NCBI GenBank assembly: GCA_003223645.1
Contig: QHVT01000005.1
Coordinates: forward strand, 248,001-312,000
Source: Acidobacteriota bacterium
GTDB lineage: Bacteria; Acidobacteriota; Thermoanaerobaculia; Gp7-AA8
DNA: 64,000 nucleotides
Direction: 5' to 3'
The position numbers and the translations under genes were made by a program. The notes below the pieces were generated by a model. The model worked only from the letters and a program-made list of their open reading frames with translations. It was not told where the DNA came from and made no database searches. Each line of letters starts with the position of its first letter. The first letter of the stretch is position 1. Below, in pieces: positions 8,372-17,022 of this stretch.

Positions 8372-8530
8372 GCGTCATAGGCTCATGGGCGCAGAGGCTC
8401 ATGGGCTCATAGGCGCATGGGCTCATGGGCTCATATAGGCTCATGGGCTCATAGGCTCATAGGCTCATAGGCTCATAGCAGACCTGGCTAAACACTATGC
8501 GCCCATGAGCCTGTGCGACTATGCGCCTCT
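8372..8530. repeat. Head-to-head tandem GGCTCATAGG repeat
   Basis: About ten degenerate 10-bp units (GGCTCATRGG/GGCGCATGG) in one orientation (8372-8478) are followed by the inverted form CCCATGAGCC/TATGCGCC (8494-8530), so a transcript would fold into a long imperfect hairpin. It fills the gap between the dehydrogenase and the glycosylase. Further copies occur at about 26219, 32811, 37942, 53260 and 58927. Confidence 0.9.
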
Positions 8531-8532
8531 GA

Positions 8533-9186
8533 ATGTCCCGCCGCTTCGACGCCCTCATCAACGATCTCGCCGACACCGAGGTCTCCACGCGCGCGACGAA
8601 TCAGTTCTCGCGCACGGTCGGCGATCTGCAGGGCAACGCGATTCGCCGGCGCAATCTGCGTTTGTATCTCGATGAGATCGGACAGCCCACGATCCTGTTG
8701 ATCGGCGAAGCGGTGAGTTATCGCGGCGGACGACTCACCGGCATCGCGTTCGTCAGTGAGACGCTGATGCTCTCCGGCGTCGACGCGCGCACCCGCCGCA
8801 TCCTCGGCGCGGATCGTGGTTATCGCAAGGCGACGCCGGGACCGAGGTTGTCGACCGAGGCGAGTGCGACGATGGTGTGGTCGACGATTGCGGAGATCGA
8901 GCCTCTGCCGCTGCTCTGGAACGCGCTTCCGTTTCACCCGTTTAACGAAGGCGAGCCCGACTCGAATCGCGTTCCGAGCGCGAACGAGCTGCTCCTCGGG
9001 CAGCGATTCATCGAGCGTTTGCTGCGGCTCTTTCCGATTCAGCGCGTCGTCGCGATCGGCAATCAGGCCGCGCTGTCGCTGACGAAGCTCGGCATCGAGC
9101 ACGTCAAAGTGCGGCATCCGTCGCAGGGCGGGAAGCAGCTGTTTGTCGAAGGAATGGCGCGCGTGTCGCAATCAAGACGGGCATGA
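8533..9186 (+). CDS. Uracil-DNA glycosylase superfamily protein
   Basis: A 217-residue protein with the UDG-fold landmarks: a GEAVSYRGGRLTGIAFVSE motif (about residue 58) corresponding to the family's active-site GxxP/E loop, NALPFHPF in the core, a LLGQRFIERLL helix, VVAIGNQAA and a C-terminal VRHPSQGG matching the HPS loop that clamps DNA. No four-cysteine iron-sulfur motif is visible, so it is not a family 4/5 enzyme. It likely removes deaminated bases, but the substrate is uncertain. It overlaps the following small gene by ATGA. Confidence 0.75.
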   Translation: MSRRFDALINDLADTEVSTRATNQFSRTVGDLQGNAIRRRNLRLYLDEIGQPTILLIGEAVSYRGGRLTGIAFVSETLMLSGVDARTRRILGADRGYRKATPGPRLSTEASATMVWSTIAEIEPLPLLWNALPFHPFNEGEPDSNRVPSANELLLGQRFIERLLRLFPIQRVVAIGNQAALSLTKLGIEHVKVRHPSQGGKQLFVEGMARVSQSRRA

Positions 9187-9359
9187 AGAAGAAGCAGATT
9201 CAGGAGATCAAGGAAGGGCGCGCGATGCGCGAGCGCACGTACTCGGGGCGGCTCCAGCCGTTCGGCCCGCGCGTAAAGCTCGACAGTGAGAACGCGGTGA
9301 AGCTGACAACGGTGCCGAGCTCGGCGCAGGAGAAATATAACGGCGGCAACAAAGACTAG
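9183..9359 (+). CDS. Small basic hypothetical protein (58 residues)
   Basis: Starts at an ATG overlapping the stop of the glycosylase gene (ATGA), strongly suggesting translational coupling. The product begins with Lys-rich MKKKQIQEIKEG and is hydrophilic throughout, ending GGNKD; no membrane segment or known motif is seen. Coupling to a DNA-repair-like enzyme suggests an accessory role, which is inference only. Confidence 0.6.
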   Translation: MKKKQIQEIKEGRAMRERTYSGRLQPFGPRVKLDSENAVKLTTVPSSAQEKYNGGNKD

Positions 9360-9426
9360 CCGCCACGGGCGGCTGCGTGGATTGCTCCGCCTCGCGGCAT
9401 GCTTGTCGCCACGTCACGACCTGCGA

Positions 9427-9478
9427 CTTCGAGCGGCGCAACGCGCCTGAGATCGTCGTTTCTGCCGCGCAAGCTCCT
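9427..9478. repeat. 52-bp dispersed repeat, copy 1
   Basis: CTTCGAGCGGCGCAACGCGC and the following 32 bp match 15520-15571 base for base, and the first 21 bp also occur at 41998-42018. It sits in the gap between two convergent genes, touching the 3' end of moaA. It is a dispersed intergenic element of unknown origin. Confidence 0.85.
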
Positions 9479-10475
9479 AGCCCCCGATGTGCGACATCTC
9501 CACTTTGCGCGTCGCCGCGCTCTCTTCCGATCGCAGCTCCGAATAGCGATCGTCGCGATTGCGCCAGAGCGTCGCGATCACGTCCGAGATCTCTTCGTCG
9601 CTTGCGCCGCCGCGCAGTAGTTTGCGCAGGTCGTAGCCGTTGCCGGCGAAGAGGCAGAGATACATCTCGCCGCTCGCGGACAAGCGCGCGCGCGTGCATG
9701 AGCCGCAGAACGGCTGCGTGACCGAGGTGATGATGCCGATCTCGCCGGCGCCGTCGGCGTAGAGCCAGCGCTCGGCGACTTCGCCGAAGTAATTCGCATC
9801 CGCGGGAACGAGCGGCCATTCGCGGCGCAGCGCGTCGAGGATCTCGCGGCCCGGCACGACGTCGTTCGAGCGCCAGCGATTGGTGTTGCCGACGTCCATG
9901 TACTCGATGAAGCGGACGATGTGAGGCGTGCCGCGAAAGCGGCGCGCGAGCTCGGCGACATGCGTGTCGTTCACGCCGCGCTTCACGACCGCATCGATTT
10001 TCACCGGCCAGAATTCAGCCGCGACGTCGATCGCCTCGAGCACGCGCGCAACCGGAAAATCGACGTCGTTCATCGCGCGGAACACGGCGTCGTCGAGCGA
10101 GTCGAGACTGATCGTGATGCGCTTCAACCCCGCGTCGTGAAGCGCACGCGCCTTCTCGCGCGTCAGCAGCGAGCCGTTCGTGGTCAGTGCGATGTCGTGC
10201 AGTCCGTCGATCGACGCGAGCTGTTCGACGAGCCGCTCGAGATCGCGCCGCAGCAACGGCTCGCCACCGGTGAGGCGCACTTTCTCCGCACCGTGGTGCA
10301 CGAACATGCGCGCGAGCCGCGCCAGCTCTTCGAACGTCAGCAGGTCTTCGCGATGCAGGAACGTGAAGTGCGGACCGAAGACCTCCTTCGGCATGCAGTA
10401 CGGACAGCGGAAGTTGCAGCGGTCCGTCACCGAGATGCGGAGATCGCGCAGCGGGCGGTGGAGACGGTCACGCAC
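9477..10475 (-). CDS. moaA: GTP 3',8-cyclase MoaA
   Basis: A 332-residue radical-SAM enzyme for the first step of molybdenum cofactor synthesis (GTP to 3',8-cyclo-7,8-dihydro-GTP). [16 protein letters not shown] holds the N-terminal CxxxCxxC cluster ligands, [10 protein letters not shown] binds SAM, SLDSLDD is a MoaA signature, and the C-terminal cluster is [14 protein letters not shown] with a later Cys in LCLF. The protein ends in GG, the conserved tail needed for activity. No other moa genes are nearby. Length is typical. Confidence 0.97.
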   Translation of the reverse strand: MRDRLHRPLRDLRISVTDRCNFRCPYCMPKEVFGPHFTFLHREDLLTFEELARLARMFVHHGAEKVRLTGGEPLLRRDLERLVEQLASIDGLHDIALTTNGSLLTREKARALHDAGLKRITISLDSLDDAVFRAMNDVDFPVARVLEAIDVAAEFWPVKIDAVVKRGVNDTHVAELARRFRGTPHIVRFIEYMDVGNTNRWRSNDVVPGREILDALRREWPLVPADANYFGEVAERWLYADGAGEIGIITSVTQPFCGSCTRARLSASGEMYLCLFAGNGYDLRKLLRGGASDEEISDVIATLWRNRDDRYSELRSEESAATRKVEMSHIGG

Positions 10476-10487
10476 GGCGTCAAGAAA

Positions 10488-11309
10488 CTACGCCGGCGGG
10501 AACAAAAACTCCAGCGCCCTCCGCACGCGCCGCGCCCAGGCGCGCTCGCTGTGGTCTCCGCGACGGTCTTCGTAGTAGCGCAGCGAGCGCTCGTTCCACC
10601 CGTGCGCGACCAGGCGATCGCGCAACGCGCGCGCGCCGTCGACCGCGTCTTTTCCCTCGCGTCCGCCGATGTCCAGCCAGATCCGCGGACGCGATCCGGT
10701 GAACGTGTCGACTTCGCCGAGGATGGAGCGCTTGTTCCACCACACCGAGGGCGAGAGGATTGCCGCGCGCGAAAAGACTTCGGGATGTTTGAGCGCGAGA
10801 TGCATCGACACGAGACCGCCCAGCGATGAACCGCCGATCGCGTTCTCGCCGGCTTTCGTGCGGAAGCGCGAGTCGATCAGCGGCTTCAATTTTTCGAGCA
10901 GAAGTCGCGCGTATTCGTCGGCGCGTCCGCCGCCTTTGTATCGCGGGTCTTTCGTCGGCGTGTATTCATCGATGCGCGCCGTACCGGCGTGGTCGACGCC
11001 GACGATGATCACCGGCGATGCCGTTCGCTCGCCGATCGCCGCGTCGGCCGCTTCGCGCAATCGCCAGTGCTGCCCCGGAATGTACGCGCGCTCGGCGTCG
11101 AACAGGTTCTGCCCGTCCTGCATGTACAGCACGGGATAGCGCCGGTCGTCGCGCTCGTCGTAGCCGGCCGGCAGATACACCGTCACCAGGCGCGAGAAAC
11201 CTTCCACGCGCTCGACGCGGCCTTTGCGGATGGCCTGACGGCGATTCTCGACGCGGAAGAGCCGTCGCAGCGTGGCGGCGAGACTCGGTTGCGGTTCAGG
11301 TGAGGTCAC
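10488..11309 (-). CDS. Esterase of the Fes/esterase-D type (putative esterase family)
   Basis: An alpha/beta hydrolase with RLVTVYLPAGYDERDDRRYPVLYMQDGQ, the typical opening of this family, nucleophile elbow GGSSLGG, an Asp in LDIGGREG and a His near the end (RGDHSERAW). No signal peptide. I start at GTG 11309, which gives about 273 residues and a 14-nt overlap with the flavin reductase; the TTG 57 nt upstream would overlap more. Substrate unknown; relatives hydrolyse siderophores, formylglutathione or acylated sugars. Confidence 0.8.
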   Translation of the reverse strand: MTSPEPQPSLAATLRRLFRVENRRQAIRKGRVERVEGFSRLVTVYLPAGYDERDDRRYPVLYMQDGQNLFDAERAYIPGQHWRLREAADAAIGERTASPVIIVGVDHAGTARIDEYTPTKDPRYKGGGRADEYARLLLEKLKPLIDSRFRTKAGENAIGGSSLGGLVSMHLALKHPEVFSRAAILSPSVWWNKRSILGEVDTFTGSRPRIWLDIGGREGKDAVDGARALRDRLVAHGWNERSLRYYEDRRGDHSERAWARRVRRALEFLFPPA

Positions 11310-11784
11310 GATACGAACTGCGGTAATAGACGAGCGGTGCTCCCGTGGACGTGGTTTGTGCGTCAACGACTTCGCCGACGAAGATGGAATGATCGCCTCC
11401 TGGAAATTGAGCCGTCACTTTGCACGCCAGCGAGCAGATCGCGCCGCGGATGAGCGGCACGCCGAGCTCGCCGCGTACGACTTCGACGCCGGTAAACTTG
11501 TCGTCGATCTTCGACGCGAAGCGCCCCGACACCTCGGCCTGCTGACGGTCGAGAATGCTGACTCCGAATGTTCCCGCCGATGAGATCGCATCGTGCGTCT
11601 TCACGCTCTTCTCGACGCAGACGAGCACGAGCGGTGGATGCAGCGACAGCGACGCGAAGGACGCCACCGTCATTCCGTACTGCTGCCCCTCGTGCTCGGT
11701 CGTCACGATCGTGACTCCGCTCGCGAAGTGCGACATGGCTGCCTTGAACGATGCGTCATCGATCGGGCTGGGTGGGATCGGCAT
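11296..11784 (-). CDS. Flavin reductase domain protein
   Basis: A 162-residue protein of the flavin reductase-like FMN-binding family. MSHFASGVTIVTTEHEGQQYGMTVASFASLSLHPPLVLVCV is the classic N-terminal signature and DHSIFVGEVVDA the conserved C-terminal strand. Such enzymes supply reduced FMN/FAD to two-component monooxygenases. It overlaps the esterase start. No oxygenase is adjacent; the luciferase-like monooxygenase at 53.3-54.4 kb could be a client, but that is speculation. Confidence 0.9.
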   Translation of the reverse strand: MPIPPSPIDDASFKAAMSHFASGVTIVTTEHEGQQYGMTVASFASLSLHPPLVLVCVEKSVKTHDAISSAGTFGVSILDRQQAEVSGRFASKIDDKFTGVEVVRGELGVPLIRGAICSLACKVTAQFPGGDHSIFVGEVVDAQTTSTGAPLVYYRSSYRDLT

Positions 11785-11829
11785 GGGACGCGGAGTTTAC
11801 TTCAAACTTTTTGCCGCGCGCGGCGTACA

Positions 11830-11966
11830 GAGAGATGGCTGCGTCTGTTGGCGGCTTCGCTGCCGGCGGCTTCGCTGATGGCGGACGGCGGCTGCGCCGG
11901 AGAACTGCCATCAGAGAAGCTGCTATCCGCCATCAGCAACGCTGCCATCAGGCGAAGCCAACAGGA
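11830..11966. repeat. Inverted repeat upstream of the DUF4097 gene
   Basis: The left part (CTGTTGGCGGCTTCGCTG, then GATGGCGGA) is mirrored by the right part (TCCGCCATCAG, then GGCGAAGCCAACAG), giving a large imperfect hairpin in the divergent gap. The right arm ends directly before the AGGAGG site of the DUF4097 gene. Confidence 0.75.
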
Positions 11967-11974
11967 GGTTTCTC

Positions 11975-12928
11975 ATGCGCCGAACGCTCACAGTCACGTT
12001 CGTTCTTCTTCTCGTCGCATTCACGGCTCAGGCGAAAACCGAAACGATTCGCCGCGGATTCAATGTCCCCGACGGGGGAACGCTGCATCTCGACGCCGCG
12101 GTCGGCAGCATCACCATCGTCGCCGGCGGCTCGGGCGTCGCGTTCGAGGTCGTGCAGAAGTCTCGCCTCGGCGATGACGACAATTTCAAGGATCACAAGA
12201 TCACGTTCGAGCAGCGCGGCAACGACGTCTACGTGGCGAGCGAGTACGACCAGGGATGGACGAACTGGTTCCACAATTTCAACGTCGAGTGGAACATCCG
12301 CGTGCCGGCGCACTACAACATCGAGGTGAAGACGTCCGGCGGCTCGATCGATCTCGCGGACCTCGGCGGCACGGTCGACGCGCGCACGAGCGGCGGCTCG
12401 ATCAAGACCGGACATCTCGCCAGCACCGCCAATCTGAAAACGTCCGGCGGATCAATCACCGTCGGCGGCGCGCGCGGCAGCGTGCTCGCGCATACGTCGG
12501 GCGGGTCGATCAGCGTCGGCGACACCGACGGTCCGGTCGACGCGAGAACGTCCGGCGGGTCGATCACCATCGCGCACACGAACGGCGAAGTGCAGGCGCG
12601 CACCTCGGGCGGCAGCATTCGCATTCAGGATGCAGCCGGCGCGGTGAACGCGACGACGTCCGGCGGATCGATCACCGCGAGCCTCTCGCAGCAGCCGAAA
12701 GGCGACTCGCATCTCTCGACGTCGGGCGGCGGCGTGACGGTCACGCTCGCGCCGAACGTCGGCGTCGAGATCGACGCGCATTCGAGCGGCGGCGGCGTGA
12801 ACTCCGACGTGCCGATCACCGTGATGGGAAAACAGGAAGACGACTCGCTGCGCGGCTCGATCAACGGCGGCGGACCAAAGCTCGTGTTGCGGAGCTCGGG
12901 CGGCGGGATTCGCGTGCGGCCGCTGTAA
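11975..12928 (+). CDS. Secreted DUF4097 beta-strand repeat protein
   Basis: A 317-residue protein with a signal peptide (cut after AQA, residue about 20), preceded by AGGAGG 7 nt before the ATG. From residue about 115 it consists of about 22-residue repeats each containing T/S-SGGSI or SGGGV (at least ten copies), the pattern of DUF4097 proteins that form a right-handed beta-helix. Family members are extracytoplasmic and often sit beside sigma/anti-sigma genes, as the second copy here (39.3 kb) does. Function unknown; adhesion or envelope stress sensing is plausible. Confidence 0.85.
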   Translation: MRRTLTVTFVLLLVAFTAQAKTETIRRGFNVPDGGTLHLDAAVGSITIVAGGSGVAFEVVQKSRLGDDDNFKDHKITFEQRGNDVYVASEYDQGWTNWFHNFNVEWNIRVPAHYNIEVKTSGGSIDLADLGGTVDARTSGGSIKTGHLASTANLKTSGGSITVGGARGSVLAHTSGGSISVGDTDGPVDARTSGGSITIAHTNGEVQARTSGGSIRIQDAAGAVNATTSGGSITASLSQQPKGDSHLSTSGGGVTVTLAPNVGVEIDAHSSGGGVNSDVPITVMGKQEDDSLRGSINGGGPKLVLRSSGGGIRVRPL

Positions 12929-12932
12929 AGAC

Positions 12933-13012
12933 GGTGTAGGGCAGGCTTTCCAGCCTGCCGGACGGTGTAGGCCTGCCTCCCGGGGGGCAGGTTGGAAAAC
13001 CTGCCCTACACG
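12933..13012. repeat. Palindromic GTAGGGCAGGCTTTCCAGCC element
   Basis: Copy of a dispersed palindrome whose arms read GGCAGGCTTTCCAGCCTGCC and GGCAGGTTGGAAAACCTGCC, closed by GTGTAG/CTACAC. Other copies lie at 34321, 37667 and 45271. Here it provides the last codon region of the FAD oxidoreductase, whose stop codon lies at 13006-13008 inside the repeat. Confidence 0.9.
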
Positions 13013-14361
13013 GCCAGAATCGCTTTCGCTGCTGCGCGTGCGCTGGCGAGCGATGCGTCGGACAACACGCCTTCGTCGCCGACCCAGTCGCCGGCGATGT
13101 AGAGGCCGGGCACGGGCGTGACGGGGGACGGGCGCGGGAGGTCGGGAAGGGCGAGCGCGTTCGAGACCGTCATCGCGGGAAGGAAGCGGCGATGCGCGAG
13201 CACGTCGCGCCATCCCGGCTGCATGCGATCGAGGAGCGCTTCGAGATCGCGCTCGTCCTGCTGCGCGGCGCCGCGTCGCGTGGCGCTGCCGTCGATCACT
13301 TCGTCGCTCGCGGTCGTTTCCGTGCGGTACTTGATCGTGTGAATCAGCGCCGCGCCTTTCGGCGCGAGCTGCGCGACGGCGCTGTGCACGGAGTAATAGA
13401 GCGGCTCGTCGATGCCGAGCGCAAACGTATTCTTCGGACGCGGCAGCGATCGCAGTCCGACGTCAAGACACGCGGCGGTGATCGGACGCGACGCCATCCA
13501 CGGTTTCGTGAAATCGGCGTAGCCCGCGAGCTCGGCGGCGGTTTCGGGATCGACAGCGAGCAGCACCGTCTCCGCGGGAATCAGCGCGCCTTCGATGTCG
13601 TCCGGCTTCATGTCGGGCAGCGCGACGGAGAGCGTGTCCATCCGATCGGAGTCGAGCTCGAGTCCGCCGAGCTCCACCGCGCGCACGCCGTGATGGTCGC
13701 GAACGACGCCCATGATGCGCGTGCCACTGATGAAGTTCACGCCCGACGTCACCGCGGTGTTGCGCAGCGAGTCGACGATGCGCTGCCAGCCTTCGTCGAC
13801 ATAGATCACGTTGCCGCGCAACGCGACGCGCAACTGCGCGAGCGCACGCTGCGCGCTCTGCGTATCGTGCGCGGAGTAGGTTGCGAGTCGAATCACCGCC
13901 GCCATCGCTTCGCGCGCGCCGGCGTCGGTGAGGTTCGCATCGAGCCATTCGCGAATCGAGACCGGCGGAACTTTCGAAACGTCGATGCGGCGCGCGCGGA
14001 AGAGCGCTTTCGCCAGTTGTATTTTGCCGCCGAACGACAACAGTCCCGTCGTCAGCAACGAGAGAATCGTCGCCGGCAATCGATATTCTTTGCCGCCGCG
14101 CAGCGCGATGCCTTTGGTTTTCGGCGAGCGGCCGGGAACGGGAATGCCGAGCTCGCGATAGACCGAGCGGGCTGCGCCGGCGCGATAGACGGCGTGCGCA
14201 CCGAGGTTGAAGCGGAAACCGTGGCGAAGATGCGTGATCGCGCGGCCGCCGAGGTATTGGCGCTTCTCGAACAACGTCACGGTGCGGCCGCCGCGTGCCA
14301 GATAAATCGACGCGGCGAGTCCGGCCAGACCTCCGCCCACGATGACGACGTTTTTGCCCAA
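13006..14361 (-). CDS. FAD-dependent oxidoreductase, phytoene desaturase/amine oxidase type
   Basis: A 451-residue flavoprotein with the N-terminal dinucleotide fold VVIVGGGLAGLAAS, LFEKRQYLGGRAITH (GG doublet binding FAD) and the C-terminal FAD motif PGLYIAGDWVGDEGVLSDASLASARAAA, as in carotenoid desaturases and related NAD(P)/FAD oxidoreductases. No carotenoid or terpenoid genes are nearby, so the substrate is open. It is divergent from the TPR-like gene. Its 3' end runs into a dispersed palindromic repeat. Confidence 0.87.
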   Translation of the reverse strand: MGKNVVIVGGGLAGLAASIYLARGGRTVTLFEKRQYLGGRAITHLRHGFRFNLGAHAVYRAGAARSVYRELGIPVPGRSPKTKGIALRGGKEYRLPATILSLLTTGLLSFGGKIQLAKALFRARRIDVSKVPPVSIREWLDANLTDAGAREAMAAVIRLATYSAHDTQSAQRALAQLRVALRGNVIYVDEGWQRIVDSLRNTAVTSGVNFISGTRIMGVVRDHHGVRAVELGGLELDSDRMDTLSVALPDMKPDDIEGALIPAETVLLAVDPETAAELAGYADFTKPWMASRPITAACLDVGLRSLPRPKNTFALGIDEPLYYSVHSAVAQLAPKGAALIHTIKYRTETTASDEVIDGSATRRGAAQQDERDLEALLDRMQPGWRDVLAHRRFLPAMTVSNALALPDLPRPSPVTPVPGLYIAGDWVGDEGVLSDASLASARAAAKAILAV

Positions 14362-14473
14362 GAGTGCTTCGAGTCTATCGCATCTGGAATGCGTGTATGG
14401 CAGAATCCGCCAGGGTCAGATTTTGAGCAGACGCGAATGCGTCGCACCCCCAAACTGTTGTATCGGCCACAAA

Positions 14474-15511
14474 ATGTCAGATCGAATTCGACAACTGAGA
14501 ACGGCGGCGATCGCCGCAATCGCACTGTTGTGCTTCGCAGCGACGGGCCTCGCCTCGCCTGGCGACTTCTACATTGATCTCCTGCAGAAAGGCATCACCG
14601 AATACAACGCGGAGAACTACCCGCAGGCGGCGAGCCTGTTGCGCGTTGCGGCGTTCGGGCTGCTCGAAGCGACTGACCGTTATCAAATCGCAGAGGTGTA
14701 TCGCACCATCGCCGCGGACAAAGTGAAAGACGCGCAAGGCGTTCGCGATGCGGCCAAGCGCGTCGTCGCCGCGGAGCGCGTGACGCGCACGTATGCGGCG
14801 CTCACACTTCCGGCCGGCGTGCGAACGTCGTTCGAGGACATCGCGAAAAAAGTCTTGGTCGCAGGCGACATGGCGCTGTTGAAGAGCGCACCGCCGCCCG
14901 CTCCAGTCCAGGCAACACCTCCGCGCAACTCGACGAGTACGACGACTACGCCGGTAAAGGCAGACACGAAACCGGTAGAAACGAAGCCGACCGAGTCGAA
15001 GCCTGCGCAGATCAAGCCGGCGGAATCGAAACCCGCGCAGGTCAAGCCGGCGGAGTCGAAGCCCGCGCAGGTCAAGCCGGCAGAGTCCAAGCCTGCGCAG
15101 GTCAAGCCTGATCCGAAGCCGCCGCAGCAAACACCGCCTATCGTCAAGCCGGTTCGCGACATCGCACAGCAGCTCATCGCCGCCGACCGCGCACTCAGCA
15201 CCGGCGATCTCAACGGCTCGCGAAAGCTTTATCAGCAACTCCTCGGCGAAACGCTGACGCACGAGCAGGCGCTCCGCGTGGCGGAAGGTCTGTATCGCGC
15301 GCGCGACTTCCCGAACGTCATCCGCGCGTTCGACCGCGCCGGCGCGCTCAAGCGCGGTGAAGAGCCGTATCGCTTCTATCTCGCGGTGGCGTTATACGAG
15401 ACCGGCAAAATCGCGGCCGCGAAGAAAGAGCTGGCCGCCGCGCTGAACTATATCGAGCTCACGCCCGACGTCGCGCGCTATCGAGACAAGATCGAAGGCG
15501 CAGCCGACTAG
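14474..15511 (+). CDS. Secreted TPR-like protein with Lys-Pro-Ala-rich repeat linker
   Basis: A 345-residue protein with a signal peptide (cleavage near ATGLAS). An N-terminal helical domain (residues 27-130, YAENYPQAASLLRVA-type) is joined to a C-terminal TPR domain (about 235-345) by a low-complexity linker containing near-identical ten-residue units ESKPAQVKPA encoded by about 30-bp tandem repeats (about 15000-15110). The linker probably spans the periplasm or peptidoglycan. Upstream is a divergent gap of 112 bp. Function unknown; a scaffolding role is inference. Confidence 0.7.
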   Translation: MSDRIRQLRTAAIAAIALLCFAATGLASPGDFYIDLLQKGITEYNAENYPQAASLLRVAAFGLLEATDRYQIAEVYRTIAADKVKDAQGVRDAAKRVVAAERVTRTYAALTLPAGVRTSFEDIAKKVLVAGDMALLKSAPPPAPVQATPPRNSTSTTTTPVKADTKPVETKPTESKPAQIKPAESKPAQVKPAESKPAQVKPAESKPAQVKPDPKPPQQTPPIVKPVRDIAQQLIAADRALSTGDLNGSRKLYQQLLGETLTHEQALRVAEGLYRARDFPNVIRAFDRAGALKRGEEPYRFYLAVALYETGKIAAAKKELAAALNYIELTPDVARYRDKIEGAAD

Positions 15512-15519
15512 CCGCCACG

Positions 15520-15571
15520 CTTCGAGCGGCGCAACGCGCCTGAGATCGTCGTTTCTGCCGCGCAAGCTCCT
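15520..15571. repeat. 52-bp dispersed repeat, copy 2
   Basis: Identical to 9427-9478 across 52 bp and in the same orientation, lying 8 bp after the stop of the TPR-like gene. A third, partial copy at 41998-42018 encodes part of the C-terminus of the sigma factor there. Confidence 0.85.
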
Positions 15572-15636
15572 GGCTGCGGAATGCGACGTCGACCCCGTTG
15601 TTGAACCTCTCCGGCGGTTCTCCGTAAACCTCAACA

Positions 15637-16749
15637 ATGGCGCGTCTCCGCGACTGGCTCGACCTCGGGAAAAATACGTTCACGTCGATCTCCACGAACG
15701 ACATGACGAACCTCTACGCGCTCGAGTGGCCGGAGACGAAAAAGATCCTCATCGCCGAGCATCGCATTCAGATCGATGACGATCCGAAGCGCATCCGCCG
15801 CAAGCTGCGCACGGCCAGCGCGATTCTCTACGGCCTGGTGAAGCGGCTCGCGCCGCATCGGCGGCTCGTCTTCGTCTTCTCGTTTTTCTTTTTCTTCGTC
15901 TGCCTCTGCTCGCTCGCGAAAGGGATGGCGCATCCGCCGTTCTGGATCTTCTTTCAGATCACGGTGATGTTTCTCATCATGACGCTGCTCCTGGCGATGG
16001 AGCTCATCGACAAGATCAAGTTCCGCGACGAGCTGCAGCTCGCGCGAGATCTGCAGGCGAGTCTCATTCCGAAAGAAATGCCGGTGAGCGACACGTGGGA
16101 CGTTGCCGCCTTCAACTCCATCGCCAATACCGTCGGCGGCGACATCTACGATTTCGTTCCGCTCGATGACGGACGGCTCGCCGTTCTCTTCGGCGATGCA
16201 TCCGGACATGGAATGGCCGCCGGCCTCGTGATGGCCGTCGCGCACGCGGCGTTTCGCACGCAGCTCGAAATGGACTCCTCGTCGCCGTCGATCGTCGCGA
16301 CGCTCAATCGCATCCTCTGCCGCACCGGCGGCTCGCGATCGTTCTTCTCGTGCTGCTATCTGTTGCTTTCGCCCGACGGAACGTTCACCGCGACGCTCGC
16401 CGGACATCCGCCGATTCTGAAAATCGGATGCGACGGAAAAGTGATCGAGCGCATCGGCCGCGGCGCGTACCCGCTCGGCGTGAAAGCCGGACTCACGTGG
16501 GAGATGGAGCACGGCGTGCTCGCGCCCGGCGAGCGAATCCTCCTGCACTCCGATGGCTTGACCGAGGCGCGCAACATGACGGAGCGCGAATTCGGCGATC
16601 AGTACGTCGATGTTGTCGCGGGATGGCATCCCGACGCGAACGCCGCATCGCTCGTCGACACGCTGATGGGCGAGTGGCGCATGTTCATGGGCGATCAGCC
16701 GGTCGAAGACGACGTGTCGGTGACGGTGATCCGGCGCGTGTCATCCTGA
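15637..16749 (+). CDS. Membrane-anchored SpoIIE/RsbU-type PP2C phosphatase
   Basis: A 370-residue protein: a soluble N-terminus of about 75 residues, two adjacent membrane helices (about 78-97 and 103-124), a short coiled linker with ELQLARDLQASLIPKEMP (typical of RsbU-type phosphatases), and a PP2C domain with GGDIYDF, LFGDASGHGMAAGLVMA, GHPPILKI, LLHSDGLTEARN and VEDDVSVTVI metal/catalytic motifs. It should dephosphorylate an anti-sigma antagonist in a partner-switching pathway; no such partner is adjacent. Confidence 0.92.
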   Translation: MARLRDWLDLGKNTFTSISTNDMTNLYALEWPETKKILIAEHRIQIDDDPKRIRRKLRTASAILYGLVKRLAPHRRLVFVFSFFFFFVCLCSLAKGMAHPPFWIFFQITVMFLIMTLLLAMELIDKIKFRDELQLARDLQASLIPKEMPVSDTWDVAAFNSIANTVGGDIYDFVPLDDGRLAVLFGDASGHGMAAGLVMAVAHAAFRTQLEMDSSSPSIVATLNRILCRTGGSRSFFSCCYLLLSPDGTFTATLAGHPPILKIGCDGKVIERIGRGAYPLGVKAGLTWEMEHGVLAPGERILLHSDGLTEARNMTEREFGDQYVDVVAGWHPDANAASLVDTLMGEWRMFMGDQPVEDDVSVTVIRRVSS

Positions 16750-17022
16750 GCAGAGGCACTGCGCGATGCGCAGTTGTCGAGCAAAATGACAGCCCCTCAC
16801 CCGGCGCTTCGCGCCACCCTCTCCCCGCATGCGGGGCGAGGGGCAACATGTACGAGCATCGAGATTTGTTGCCCTTCTCCCCGCATGCGGGGAGAAGGTG
16901 CCCGAAGGGCGGATGAGGGCCTGTCATTAGAAGCCGCGAAGACGGCGAAGGATCCCCCGCCGACGGAGCGGCATGCGTTCTTGCGCCGGGGATCCCTCGC
17001 TACGCTCGGGATGACACAGCTG
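16744..17022. repeat. Cluster of dispersed palindromic elements
   Basis: This 250-bp gap between convergent genes holds three elements: a CATCCTGAG-type half element at 16744-16790; a palindrome CCCTCACC...CTCTCCCCGCATGCGG repeated inverted (16793-16926, both halves containing CCCCGCATGCGGGG); and a pair GCCGCGAAGACGGCGAAGGA / GGGATCCCTCGCTACGCTCG at 16930-17022 ending in GGGATGACA. No gene is visible. The last element reaches the 3' end of the methionine enzyme gene. Confidence 0.8.

Noticed and set aside
11296-11784. Flavin reductase as dedicated partner of the luciferase-like monooxygenase
   Set aside because: The genes are more than 40 kb apart with no other link, so pairing is only speculation.
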